64,000 nucleotides of DNA from Balaenoptera acutorostrata. Lineage: Eukaryota; Chordata; Mammalia; Artiodactyla; Balaenopteridae. Location of the stretch: positions 37,431,641 through 37,495,640 of the forward strand of contig NC_080074.1 in the NCBI RefSeq assembly GCF_949987535.1, in the 5' to 3' direction. The translations under genes and the position numbers were made by a program. The number at the start of each line of letters is the position of its first letter. Position 1 is the stretch's first letter. Positions 1-10,216 of this stretch are shown here, piece after piece. Under the pieces are notes generated by a model. That model saw only the letters and a program-made list of their open reading frames with translations. It did no database searches and was not told where the DNA came from.

Positions 1-143
1 AGGCACGCAACCTCAGTAGTTGTGGCTCTCAGGCTTAGTTGCCCCACAACATGTGGGATCTCAGTTCCCTGACCAGGGATTGAACCCACATCCCCTGCAT
101 TTTAAGGCAGATTCTTTACCACTGGACCACCAAGGAAGTCCCA
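1..143 (-). repeat. CHR-type tRNA-derived SINE, cut by window edge
   Basis: Read on the minus strand this begins GGGACTTCCTTGGTGGTCCA, the tRNA-derived head of the CHR SINE family, followed by a B-box-like segment (plus-strand form GATTGAACCC). The 3' part of the element lies outside the window. It is more diverged than the copies at 33 and 40 kb. Confidence 0.8.
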
Positions 144-569
144 ACATATTTTAATTTACTACTTAGACAGGAAGTGGGAGTTGTCTTCAGATACTTTTCT
201 TTTAGTCCCACAAACTCCCCTTAAGACAGGGGAGCCCAAAGGCCCTGGATAACTTCTTAGATCTAGGGAAGGGTAGAAAATTATAAAGAACAAAACACAA
301 TCTCTCATAATCATTATGTTTCTCTCTCTCTCTCTGAGGACTTAACCTGTCTGCTGTTTCTGTTTTCTTTTTCTTTCTTTTAATGCAGTGATTGAATGCT
401 TGCTAGGGGTCAACCTCACAGAAATCTTTAGAGATCAATATTATTAATCCTGTCTGAGAGTTGAAGAAACTGGAGGGAAAAGATAAATAAAATAGCAGAG
501 CTGAAATCTGACATTGTGTCTGCTTACCAATTTCAAAGGAAGAGTATTTAAATGGAAAGAAACGTCTAA
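144..569. other. Unique DNA with short CT run
   Basis: No gene or clear repeat is seen. A short (CT)n run lies at about 320-337. Confidence 0.5.
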
Positions 570-775
570 CATGGGGTTAGGACTCCTGCATCACGCCCAA
601 GCTCCTGCAGAGTGGGTGATCTTGACAAAGTTGCTTAACCTCCTAGATCCCTAGTGTGCTTATCCAGAAATTGAGGTACTTTCTCACAGAGTTTGTCTGG
701 TTATTAAATGAGATCATAGATGATAAACTACTTTGTGAAGTTGGAGGCACTGTACAAATGTAAGAAACTGAGGTC
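570..775 (+). repeat. MIR SINE
   Basis: The order of blocks matches MIR: a segment like GTGATCTTGACAAAGTTGCTTAACCTC, then a run resembling 'cttatccagaaattgaggta', then a 'ttaaatgagatcatagatg' block and a 'gcactgtacaaatgtaag' end. It is strongly diverged, as expected of an ancient mammalian SINE. Confidence 0.6.
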
Positions 776-970
776 ATTCTATAACATTACGGCTCCACAA
801 GTTATACATTCAAGGTGATCAATATTTGGTAGTTAGCCAATGAGCTGATTGGGCTATTCCCAGGAAATCAGCAAAAGAGAGTCTGTGTACAGAATAAGAG
901 GAGTCTGATTCTTAAGTGTGGAGGAGATGTTAACTCAGCAGAGAAAGAAGAGCATTAAAAATAATGTTTA

Positions 971-1210
971 CAGATGCAAACTATTATATATAGAATGGGT
1001 AAACAACAAGGTCCTATTGTATAGCACAGGAATTATATTCAATATCCTGTAATGAACCATAATAGAAAAGAATATGAAAAAGAAAAATATATGTATATAT
1101 AACTAAATATATATATGTATCTATAACTGAATCACTTTGCTGTACACCAGAAACTAAAACAACGTTGTAAATCAACTATACTTCAAGGAAAAAAAAAGAA
1201 AAAAGAAATC
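971..1210 (+). mobile_element. 5'-truncated L1, 3' end only
   Basis: This is the terminal 3'UTR of an older cetartiodactyl L1: AATGGGTAAACAACAAGGTC, a 'gtatagcacagga' block, an AT-rich section and the closing 'tgtaaatcaactatacttcaa' followed by an A-rich tail. ATGTTTA occurs at 964-970 and again at 1211-1217 in similar context (aataatgttta / aatcatgttta), a plausible target-site duplication with one mismatch. Confidence 0.8.
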
Positions 1211-1217
1211 ATGTTTA

Positions 1218-1639
1218 GTGATCCCCGACTACTAAAGATACAAGAGATAGTCTACAAGCATGGCTGAAAATCAATTAAGAAATATGCAGAAACCAAGTGA
1301 AGAGCCATCTGTGAAGAATCTATGCACATTAAGTTCAAATTTAAAAATCTAAGCATTCTGACAGAGGAAGTTACAGACTACAAATGATAGTAGAATGACA
1401 CCATGTGTTATGACTAAGGACAGAATGAAACACAAACAAAAAATTAAGGCCCCAAATTGAGGAGGATAAAAACCAGAAAATCTGTAATATTTTCTATTTT
1501 TATCATATCTAGCATGTACCAGGCACAGTGCCAGGTATACTTGAAGGTAAGTTTTAGATGATCAGTGATGTGACTCTGTTCTTTTTGCATTCAGTCCAAA
1601 TGAGAAATTATAGACAGAAGTCAGAGAGAAACAAGATCT
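1218..1639. other. Unclassified AT-rich DNA
   Basis: Nothing recognisable is seen; no open frame of note. Confidence 0.4.
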
Positions 1640-1905
1640 TTTTACTAGTAATAACAAGTGTTCATTTTTATTGAGCATTTACTTAGTGATTTATAGGGAT
1701 TAATTAAACTAATCTCCTAATAATGCTTTGAGGTATATTCTATTTTTATCCTCATTTCACAGAGGAGGAAATGGAGAAAGAGAGAGAGAGAGAGACTGAC
1801 TTTACAAAGGAATGAAACAGGGACATATAGTAAGTAGCAGACCAGTATTTGAACCCCAAAACTCTGGCTTCAGGAGAGGGCGCTTAACCAGTATGTTGTG
1901 AAGAT
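1640..1905 (-). repeat. MIR SINE, antisense
   Basis: The plus strand shows the reverse-complement MIR core: 'cctcatttcacagaggagga', then 'atagtaagtagcagaccag', then 'tttgaaccccaaaactctgg' and a 'gcgcttaaccag' end. A (GA)n run interrupts the core at about 1,778-1,795. Confidence 0.65.
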
Positions 1906-2294
1906 GGACTGGAGAATTTAACACTGAATCCAGAAGAGGCCTCCTCATATAACAGTCCAGATGTAGATCTTTGGGCTCACACTTTATGAATTTGGGCTTC
2001 CAGAGCATCCCGGGGAATTACTACCTGCCTCAAAGCCCACCAAGCTCAGAGAGGCCAAAAGGCCGAAAACCTGAGAAACTACTGGATTTGTACCTAAATC
2101 TCTGAGGTGTGCCATTCTGAACCAAGGCTTCTAAGAAGGGGTTTTTGTCCCTCCTCACTGTCTTTCACTTTCTTCCAGTGGGATGCAGATAACAACACGG
2201 CTAGAGAACAGCAGGACCACAGATGAAAGGATTCTCAACCTCTGAATCACGATGTGCTGGAAATGCACTCCCCTCTAACCCCGGCAACCAGGAA
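1906..2294. other. Unclassified DNA
   Basis: No gene or clear repeat is recognised here. Confidence 0.4.
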
Positions 2295-2405
2295 CACCTG
2301 CCTTGGACTGTTATAGAAAGAGAAATAAACCTTTATTGTAACTGAGCCACAGCACACATTAGGGGTCTGTTTGTTACTGCAGCTAGCTTTACCCTAACCA
2401 AAATA
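2295..2405 (+). repeat. Possible ancient LTR 3' end
   Basis: The block 'agaaataaacctttattgta', followed by 'gagccac' and 'gtctgtttgttactgcagc', resembles the closing part of old mammalian LTRs with an AATAAA signal. The subfamily cannot be assigned by eye. Confidence 0.3.
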
Positions 2406-2654
2406 GAGGAGCAGAGAGAGAAAGGCCATATGTGTACACCAAGCTTTAACACATTATCCCTGCCCAATAGAGCACAATGGATTGACTAGTGGATGCCAGA
2501 CGCTCTTCATTTCCCCAGTTATATAAATTCCTTCTCATCCTGTGGGGACAAGCTAATGAGAAAGGTGAAAGGAAGAGCAGAAAGCCTTAAGCCAATATCT
2601 CTAAGACAGAGAAGTTTCTATTTTTTATTTTAGGCAGAAACGTGAGGACAGTGA

Positions 2655-2750
2655 GAAAATTGTTTTCCCCTTTCTGTAGGTATTATTGTCCTTGTTTGAG
2701 ATGAGAAAATTGAGGTACAAAGAGATTAAGTACCTTGTCTACATTTGCTT
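2655..2750 (-). repeat. MIR fragment, antisense
   Basis: A short reverse-complement MIR core is seen: 'gatgagaaaattgaggtaca', then 'agagattaagtaccttgtct'. Confidence 0.5.
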
Positions 2751-3689
2751 CTATTTATACTTTTATTTGTAAGACATAATTTGATTGCATGGCCCAAAAC
2801 AAAAGGCCTAAAAGCAAAATATGTCAAATGTGAACATAATTATGGAGATATGAACATACATTCATGTTCTAAAGACCAAAATTAGGGAAGAGCTTTTTTA
2901 AACAAAATGCCTTTGACAAGAAAAGAATAAACCAAAATACTGTAGATTTGTCCATTATACTTCCCTACTATAAACATTAATCCCTGTTAAATATTTAACA
3001 ATGAGCTGCTTTTCTCTCAATAAGAACATCTAGAGAACACAATAAAGAAATTAAGGCTTGCTTCCTTGGTTTGGAAGAAACGCATGTAATAGTGCAATCC
3101 AGGTTTTCCACAAATTCAGAATCTGTACCTTAAACTGGGTCTTTACTGCCAGGCAATTACTAATTCATACTTCGTGTTGATTCCCTAGAACTTCATATAA
3201 TGCTTATTAACCAAGCATTTCCATCTTACTCAAGGTCTGGGTCTCTCCAGAATCTCTAGAGAGCAGGATCTTGCTTTCAGCTCCATGGATACTGAAAGTT
3301 GGGATGTGAAAATAAGTATTATGGGAGCTGAAAGTGGGGTCTATAGGAGGGAGAGTTTGGTCAGATGTGTCCCTCTGAAAGTGACCAAGGCTCTGAGACT
3401 CTCTCCTGTGGGTTCTGAGAGACTGACTCACCGTATCTGAAATGCACAAAAGTGAGACAGCAGCAGAGTGCCAATTTACTAATTTAAAATACAAAATATA
3501 ACCATCTCATTCACACAATCTGTACATTCTCCCCTCGTGTGCAAATTTACATGAGAATCTACATCATTCTCAGGAACAACATTTGAATTTATGTTGTGGA
3601 AATGCTGGCACAGGACTGAAGCCACTTGATCTCCCCAGGATGAGGGCTTTCTCTCCCTGGAGTTAGCTCACCTTGAATCTGAAGTTTGC
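2751..3689. other. Unclassified AT-rich DNA
   Basis: Nothing recognisable is seen. A 95-codon minus-strand frame (3,207-3,494) has no recognisable protein features and is not called a gene. Confidence 0.4.
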
Positions 3690-4845
3690 TTGGAAGGCAG
3701 GAACCAGGGATGTGGGGTTGGAATAAATGCTGAACATTCTCCAGCTTTCCTCCCTGGCCCTCTTCTTATTCTGTATCTTTCTCCAGGCTATCTCACCCAC
3801 ACACATAACTTATATCACAGAATAGAGGCAGATGACTCACAAATTTGTATCTTGGCCTCAACCTCTTCTCCGAGTTGCAACCTCTCTATCTGCCTGCCTG
3901 CTTGACATTTCCCCTTAAATGTCTCAAAGGCATCTCAAAATATGCACATCTCCCAAACCAACTCATGAAGTTCCCCCTCAAAGCCATCTCTCCTAGGGTT
4001 CTGTCTCAGCGAATGGCACTGCCTTTATCTGGCTGCACAAGGTAGAATCGCAGGAGTCACGCTGGATAAGATTCTCTCCCTTACAACCTTCATAATTTAT
4101 TCTTTTCGAAGTCCTGTTGATTCCAGCTTCTAAAAAAATCTCACCGACGTCTATACATCAATGTATCACCGTCAACAAAATGGTGTTTCAATTACCCTCA
4201 TCTCTCACCTGGGCAATTACAATAGCCTCCCTGATCTCCATGTTTCCATTCTCCAATTGATCCTTCATATTATAATTATAATGGTTTATTAGAACATTTA
4301 TCACTACCCCAAGCCCCTTCCAGCAATGATTTCCCACTGCTATTGGGACACATAATACAAATCTCCTAAATGCCATTTGAGGCTCTACCTGGTCTCAGTG
4401 CCCCTCTCCAACTTCATCTTCCTCCACATGCCCCAGCCCCACAGCTCCTACCACCCGGTGTTTCTGGGTTTCTTATTTGCTGTAGCTTCCCAAGCCCCAG
4501 CAACACGGCACGCACGGTTCCTCCTCTCTAGCACCCTCATGCAACCATCCCTTCTTCACGGAGTCACTGCTTCACAGTTTTTTTCAGATCTTGGTTCACA
4601 TAGAGCATCCCCAAGGAATGCTTCACTGGCCTCACTGACTTGGACAAATTGCCCTGGTCTAGGCTCTCCTGGCCCCATTTACCTTTGCCTTTACCTTTTC
4701 ACCATTAGCGTTTGTCACCATTGCCGTGTTACATCTGTAAGCTCCATGATAGAAAGAATTGTATCTGTTTTTACTCATGATTTTGTATCCCAATCATTTG
4801 CACAGTTTTGCCCATAAAAGTTATTCAATAGTGTTTGTCAATTAG
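3690..4845 (+). pseudogene. L2 LINE remnant (RT domain to 3' end)
   Basis: This is an ancient L2 (CR1-clade) LINE in sense orientation. Near 3,820-3,855 a frame reads I-E-A-D-D-S-Q-I, a decayed Y/F-A-D-D reverse-transcriptase motif. Further on come L2-like blocks such as a 'ctcacctgggcaattacaatagcct' equivalent, 'ggtctcagtgcc' and a 3' section with 'aagctccatgatagaaagaa' and 'aaaagttattcaatagtg'. Many stops and indels break the frame, so it is not functional. Confidence 0.65.
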
Positions 4846-4865
4846 TAGATAAAAAATGATGAGTG

Positions 4866-5426
4866 GAAATAGAACTACCATACGACCCAGCAATTTCACA
4901 CCTGAGTATATACTCGAAAAAACAAAAACACTAATTTGAAAAGATGCATGCACCCCAATGTTCATAGCAGTATTATTTACAATTGCCAAGACATGGAAGC
5001 ATCCCAAGTATCCATCGACAGATGAATGGATAAAGAAGATGTGGTATATATAGACGATGAAAGACTACTCAGCCATAAAAAGAATGAAATTTTGCCATGT
5101 GCAGCCACATGGATGGATTTGGAGGGCATTATGCTAAGTGGAATAGGTCAGAAAGACAAATGCTGTATGATATCACTTACATGTGGAATCTAAAAACTAC
5201 AACAAACTAGTGAATAAAACAAAAAAGCAGCAGACTCACAGATACAGAGAACAAACTGGCAGTTACCAGTGGGGACACGGAAGGGGAGAGGGGCAACGTA
5301 GCAGTAGCGGGGAAAAAAGTTATTATGGGATTATATGAAATTATGTGTGTGAAACTTTTGCAAATTGTAAAGCACTATAGAATTTTTTAAATTAAAAAAT
5401 AATAATAAAGTTGGCAAAACTGGGGG
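4866..5426 (+). mobile_element. 5'-truncated old L1, ORF2 C-terminus and 3'UTR
   Basis: The left part translates to the conserved ORF2 C-terminal region (E-L-P-Y-D-P-A-I and following), broken by stops, then the 3'UTR and an A-rich tail. An imperfect target-site duplication is visible: AAAAATGATGAGTG at 4,852-4,865 and AAAAATGATGAATG at about 5,429-5,442. Confidence 0.8.
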
Positions 5427-5564
5427 AAAAAAATGATGAATGAAATATGTGCTGGAGGCACCAGGATGAGATTGCCCAATAAACACCTCTCTCACTCTAA
5501 CCGCAGGCACGCATTAAAACAGAACACTTGAAGGCAGGTATCTTTGTTCCTTATCTGAGAATGC

Positions 5565-5790
5565 CCTGCTAATGGATCCTGGAGCCAGACTGTCTGGATT
5601 AGAACTCATACTCCATCACTTAGTTGTGTGGCCAGGGCAAGTTATTTAGCTGCAACTAAACCTCTGTCTTCTTATCCATAAAATAGGAATAATTTGGTAC
5701 TTAAATAACTGGATGACTATGAGAACTAAATAGGACTGCAGCTGCACACACTCAGTTCCCAACACTTTAGCTGTTATTAACATGATCAGT
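5565..5790 (+). repeat. MIR SINE
   Basis: A sense MIR with recognisable blocks: 'tggagccagactgtctggat', then 'gtgtggccagggcaagttat', then 'cttatccataaaataggaat' and a 3' part around 'gctgttattaacatg'. Confidence 0.75.
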
Positions 5791-6376
5791 TTCTCTCTTT
5801 TTCTGTACTTCTTTTTTCATTACTTTTTCTGTACTTCTAAGTTTGATCAGTGGCTTCATAGCCTGACTGACTTAGTCTTTCGGTAATTACATTACTATTT
5901 AAAGTCAGTATCCCCTGTCCTTTGAGAGATGGAAGCTGGATCTGGTTTAATGTAAAAGGATAACCCCCAGCCCCACTCGCCCAAAAGGCAGCACCATGCT
6001 TCCCACACACAGGAGAACGGACTTGTGATCTGTGTAATTTACAATCTGATCTTCCTTACGACCTCTCCTCTGAAGGGCTGGTCCTACTGCAGAGGGATAT
6101 GATGACTTCCCAAACCTCTTCTCCAACAGAGCAACCGCAGTTATTTCCCATATAACACTACTTCTAAAATCTTCATAACCATGTTCACAACCTGGTTCAA
6201 TTACATTCCCTCTCAGGGATGATGTGCCCGGAACTGAGTACAATGCTTGAAACGTGGTCTAATGAAGTGCCTTGCTCACCACTGGCCAGTAATAAGTAAC
6301 TCGTGACTATGTTTATAGATACAGCTCCATAACTATATATATAGTGCACCTTATTTCAAATCGAGAGTCAGGGAAT
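5791..6376. other. Unclassified DNA
   Basis: No supportable gene is seen. The minus-strand frame 5,947-6,243 (98 codons) shows no domain. Confidence 0.4.
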
Positions 6377-6805
6377 GTGTATTGGATTGAATAGTGTCTC
6401 CTGCCCCCTCAATTCATGTCCTTCCCATAACCTTAGAGTGTGAACTTATTTGGAAATAGGTCATTGCAGATGTAATTAGTTAAGACGAGGTCATACTGGA
6501 GTAGAATGGACACTTTATCCAATATAACTGCTGTCCTTATAAAAGAGAAAGAGAGAGAGATTTAGATAGGAGAATACCATGTGAAGACACAGATGCACAA
6601 AAGAAAGATGACCATGACAGAAGGAGATTGGAATTATGCAGGAATGCCAAGGATTGCCAGCAACCACCCCAAGCTGGGAGAGAGGCATGGAACAGATTTT
6701 CCCTCTCAACCCCTCAAAAGGAGCCAATCCTGCTAACACTTTGAATTTGAACGTCTAGCCTACAGAATGGTGAGAAAATAAATTTCTGTTTTAAGCTTCA
6801 AAAAT
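6377..6805 (+). repeat. MLT1-type (ERVL-MaLR) solo LTR
   Basis: It follows the MLT1 pattern closely: a start like TGTATTGGATTGAATAGTGT, then 'ttatttggaaataggtcatt', 'gtaattagttaagacgaggt', 'ctgtccttataaaagagaaa', a 'catgtgaagacacag' block, 'atgccaaggattgccagcaa' and the AATAAA-containing end 'gagaaaataaatttctgttt'. No internal retroviral sequence adjoins it. Confidence 0.75.
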
Positions 6806-7023
6806 TTTTTTAAATAAAAAAATAAAGTCAGTATTTCCTGTAGGTATCTTCCCCCCTACCTCCACCCCACCACTCCACATGTACCTTGAAACAATGGACC
6901 ACTTTATGGACCACTTTAGGTGACTTTGCATATCTATGCTTGGATCTACTATCTGTTGGTCTCGAAATTCCCCAGTATTCAAATTCTTGGGACCACCTTG
7001 TCATAGCCCTCAGAGCTAACCAC

Positions 7024-7045
7024 AAAAAAAAAAAAAAAAAAAAAA
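7024..7045 (+). repeat. (A)22 homopolymer
   Basis: A pure run of 22 A. No retroelement body directly upstream is recognised, so it may be a free microsatellite or the tail of a decayed insertion. Confidence 0.7.
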
Positions 7046-8266
7046 TGTTGCTGGATCTGTATTTAATTCTTACCACAGGCATTTGCATTAATGCTGCACT
7101 TGAAGAATCTAAAGGTTTTCAAAAAATGAAAGAAGTTTGTTTATGCTCCTCTTATATGATTCCCAAAACACATATTTAAGCAAAATTGAAAATATGGACA
7201 GATTTGGCAGTCCTCTGCCTGCACCTCCATTTGGATTATCATATTTAGGTGGGAAAATTAAATGTTGGCATATTCTTTGCAGGCGGTCAAGAGTACAACA
7301 TTCAGCTTGTTCTGCTTTCTCTTTAGCCCCATGAATCTCTACCTCCATTGCTGTTCTCGCGAGCTCTCTGCTTGCCAACTCTGGTAGCCCCTCCACTCCC
7401 TTTTGTACAGGCTGAGCCTGGGAAATCTTGTGGTCTTCATTTTCATTTCAATTACAAGGCTATCTCTCTAAGGAAATGATTTAATAAAGCATGCCAGTCT
7501 CACCAACCTGATGCTTCTCAGAGTGCCCCCCCCACCCCTTTCAACTGTGAGAGGGCAGGGTTGCTGCTGTGATCCTGAGTCAGACTTCCGACCATCACCA
7601 AGCCACACTTGGCTTGGTTAGTGGCAGCAATTAATTCTTGAGAGCTTGCTGTGCTCCAGGCATGGGTCATGGTAATAGAATTCTCCTTTATTCAGGGGCC
7701 GGGGAACAGTGGTCAGAACAGGTCCAGACCTGAATAAAACATTTCTGACTACACGCATATCTTGAAGAATCTTCTACATCTATAGTAACGTTGCAGCTAG
7801 AGAGCCAACAGACATCAATATATTGCTATAAAATGGGATGCCAAAAAGTAAAAACCACAATAAAAACCAGTGGCTTTGCAGTCTCAGTTAAGGGACTGTC
7901 AGAAGGAAGAATTGTTGCTATTAAAAAATTATGGGAAAAGCAGAGACATTAATTTTGCATGTCTTACATTACTGTGCTTACAATCTGTTATGTTTCAGAT
8001 AAAGGTCTAGAAAATATTTCTCATACTGTGTGTGCAGCTTAGTTTCAGTGTACTCCTCCATGGAAAAAGAATAAGAAAAAATCAAATAAATATGTTTGTG
8101 CATAAGGAACAAATAATTTGCTTGCCAAAGGGAAAATTTATCAGGTTGAAAGTTATTCTCTAGAGATAGTTTTTGTGAAATCAAGGTTTGCTTTTTTTCT
8201 CCTTCAAAACTTCTTTGATCTTCCATTTTGTCATTTGTGGAGAAGTTCAATGTCATGAAAAGTATC
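7046..8266. other. Unclassified DNA 5' of L1-A
   Basis: No gene is supported. A C-rich tract lies at about 7,525-7,540. Small open frames have no recognisable features. Confidence 0.4.
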
Positions 8267-8282
8267 AGAATATATAATCATT
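8267..8282 (+). repeat. L1-A target-site duplication, 5' copy
   Basis: AGAATATATAATCATT is repeated exactly at 15,668-15,683, directly after the long A tail. A perfect 16-bp match fixes the insertion limits and implies a recent event. Confidence 0.93.
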
Positions 8283-9252
8283 GCTGGATTAACCAAGATG
8301 GCGGAGTAGAAGGACGTGCTCTCACTCCCTCTTGCGAGAGCACCAGAATCACAACTGGCTGCTGGACAATCATTGACAGGAAGACCCTGGACTTCACCAA
8401 GGAGGACACCCCACGTCCAAGGACAGAGGAGAAGCCACAGTGAGACGGTAGGAGGGGCTCAATCAGAGTAAAATCAAATCCCATAACTGCTGGGTGGGTG
8501 ACTCACAGACTGGCGAACACTTATACCACAGAAGTCCACCCACTGGAGTGAAGGTTCTGAGCCCCACCTCAGGCTTCCCAACCTGGGGGTCCGGCAAAGG
8601 GAGGAGGAATTCCTAGAGAATCAGACTTTGAAGTCTAGTGGGAATTGATTGCAGGACTGTGACAGGACTGGGGGAAACAGAGACCCCACTCTTGGAGGGC
8701 ACACACAAAGTAATGTGTGCATCGGGACCCAGGGGAAGGAGCAGTGACCCTGGGGGAGACTGAACCAGACGTACCTGCTGGTGTTGGGGGGTCTCCTGCA
8801 GAGGCGAGTGGTGGCTCTGTTTCACCGTGGGGATAAGGACACTGGCAGCAGAGGTCCTGGGAAGTTCTCCTTGGCGTGAGCCCTCCCAGAGTCTGCCATT
8901 AACCCCACCAAAGAGCACGGGTAGGCTCCAGTGTTGGGTTGCCTCAGGCAAAACAACCAACAGGGAGGGAACCCAGCCCCACCCATCAACAGTCAAGTGG
9001 ATTAAGGTTTTACTGGGCTCTGATCGCCACAGCAACAGGGAGGGAACCCAGCCCCACCCATCAACAGTCAAGTGGATTAAGGTTTTACTGAGCTCTGACC
9101 GCCACAGCAACAGTCAGCTCTACCCACCACCAGAGCCTCCCATCAAGCCTCTTAGATAGCCTCAACCACCAGAGGGCAGACAACAGAAGCAAGAAAAACT
9201 ACAATCCTGCAGCCTGTGGACCAAAAACCACAGTTACAGAAAGACAGAGAAG
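8283..9252 (+). promoter_or_regulatory. L1-A 5'UTR / internal promoter
   Basis: This 970-bp GC-richer leader precedes ORF1. Near its start CAAGATGGCGG (8,294-8,304) matches the YY1-type site found at the start of many mammalian L1 5'UTRs, where YY1 helps set the start of transcription. The L1-E copy of this site has decayed to CAAGATGGTGG, a CpG loss. The leader contains a 75-bp tandem duplication absent from L1-E. Promoter activity is inferred from family knowledge. Confidence 0.8.
8958..9107 (+). repeat. 75-bp tandem duplication in L1-A 5'UTR
   Basis: Units 8,958-9,032 and 9,033-9,107 each begin CAACAGGGAGGGAACCCAGC and differ at two visible positions near their ends (TGGGCTCTGATCG against TGAGCTCTGACCG). 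The matching part of L1-E (about 50,470-50,550) has one unit. Because 75 is a multiple of three, antisense and sense open frames that cross it are preserved. Confidence 0.92.
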
Positions 9253-10158
9253 ATGAAAAGGCAGAGGGCTATGTACCAGATGAAGGAACAAGAAAAAACC
9301 CCAGAAAAACAACTAAATGAAGTGGAGATAGGCAACCTTCCAGAAAAAGAATTCAGAATAATGATAGTGAAGATGATCCAGGACCTCGGAATAAGAATGG
9401 AGGCAAAGATTGAGAAGATGCAAGAAATGATTAACAAAGACCTAGAAGAATTAAAGAACAAACAAACAGAGATGACCAATACAATAACTGAAATGAAAAC
9501 TACACTAGAAGGAATCAATAGCAGAATAACTGAGGCAGAAGAACGGATAAGTGACCTGGAAGACAGAATGGTGGAATTCACTGCTGCGGAACAGACTAAA
9601 GAAAAAAGAATAAAAAGAAATGAAGACAGCCTAAGAGACCTCTGGGACAACATTAAACGCAACAACATTCGCATTATAGGGGTCCCAGAAGGAGAAGAGA
9701 GAGAGAAAGGACCAGAGAAAATATTTGAAGAGATTATAATCGAAAACTTCCCTAACATGGGAAAGGAAATAGCCACCCAAGTCCAGGAAGCGCAGAGAGT
9801 CCCATACAGAATAAACCCAAGGAGAAACACGCCGAGACACATAGTAATCAAAGTGGCAAAAATTAAAGACAAAGAAAAATTATTGAAAGCAGCAAGGGAA
9901 AAACGACAAATAACATACAAGGGAACCCCCATAAGGTTAACAGCTGATTTCTCAGCAGAAACTCTGCAAGCCAGAAGGGAGTGGCATGAAATACTTAAAG
10001 TGATGAAAGGGAAGAACCTACAACCAAGATTACTCTACCCAGCAAGGATCTCATTTAGATTTGATGGAGAAATCAAAAGCTTTACAGACAAGCAAAAGCT
10101 AAGAGAATTCAGCACCACCAAACCAGCTCTACAACAAATGCTAAAGGAACTTCTCTAA
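9253..10158 (+). CDS. L1 ORF1 protein (RNA-binding chaperone), intact
   Basis: The 301-residue product is the L1 nucleic-acid chaperone that trimerises and coats L1 RNA in a cytoplasmic ribonucleoprotein. Residues about 30-125 are rich in E, K, R and heptad-spaced I/L/M, as in the coiled coil (for example [14 protein letters not shown]). About 130-225 fit the RRM, with [10 protein letters not shown] and the R-P/T-R-H-I-V-I-K block; about 230-301 fit the C-terminal domain, with A-R-R-E-W and a T-K-P-A-L-Q-Q end. Human ORF1p is 338 residues, so this form is shorter, mostly at the N-terminus. The start is the ATG opening [10 protein letters not shown]1-E has a matching start at 50,706. The TAA stop is 58 bp before ORF2. 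Confidence 0.93.
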   Translation: MKRQRAMYQMKEQEKTPEKQLNEVEIGNLPEKEFRIMIVKMIQDLGIRMEAKIEKMQEMINKDLEELKNKQTEMTNTITEMKTTLEGINSRITEAEERISDLEDRMVEFTAAEQTKEKRIKRNEDSLRDLWDNIKRNNIRIIGVPEGEEREKGPEKIFEEIIIENFPNMGKEIATQVQEAQRVPYRINPRRNTPRHIVIKVAKIKDKEKLLKAAREKRQITYKGTPIRLTADFSAETLQARREWHEILKVMKGKNLQPRLLYPARISFRFDGEIKSFTDKQKLREFSTTKPALQQMLKELL

Positions 10159-10216
10159 GTGGGAAACACAAGAGAAGAAAAGGACCTACAAAAACAAACC
10201 CAAAACAATTAAGAAA

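Noticed and set aside
4377..4817. 146-codon plus-strand frame as a gene
   Set aside because: It lies in an ancient L2 remnant and its translation shows no conserved domain.
8613..9159. Host exons in the GC-richer DNA before 9.2 kb
   Set aside because: The stretch is the L1-A 5'UTR, collinear with the leader of L1-E at 49.8-50.7 kb.
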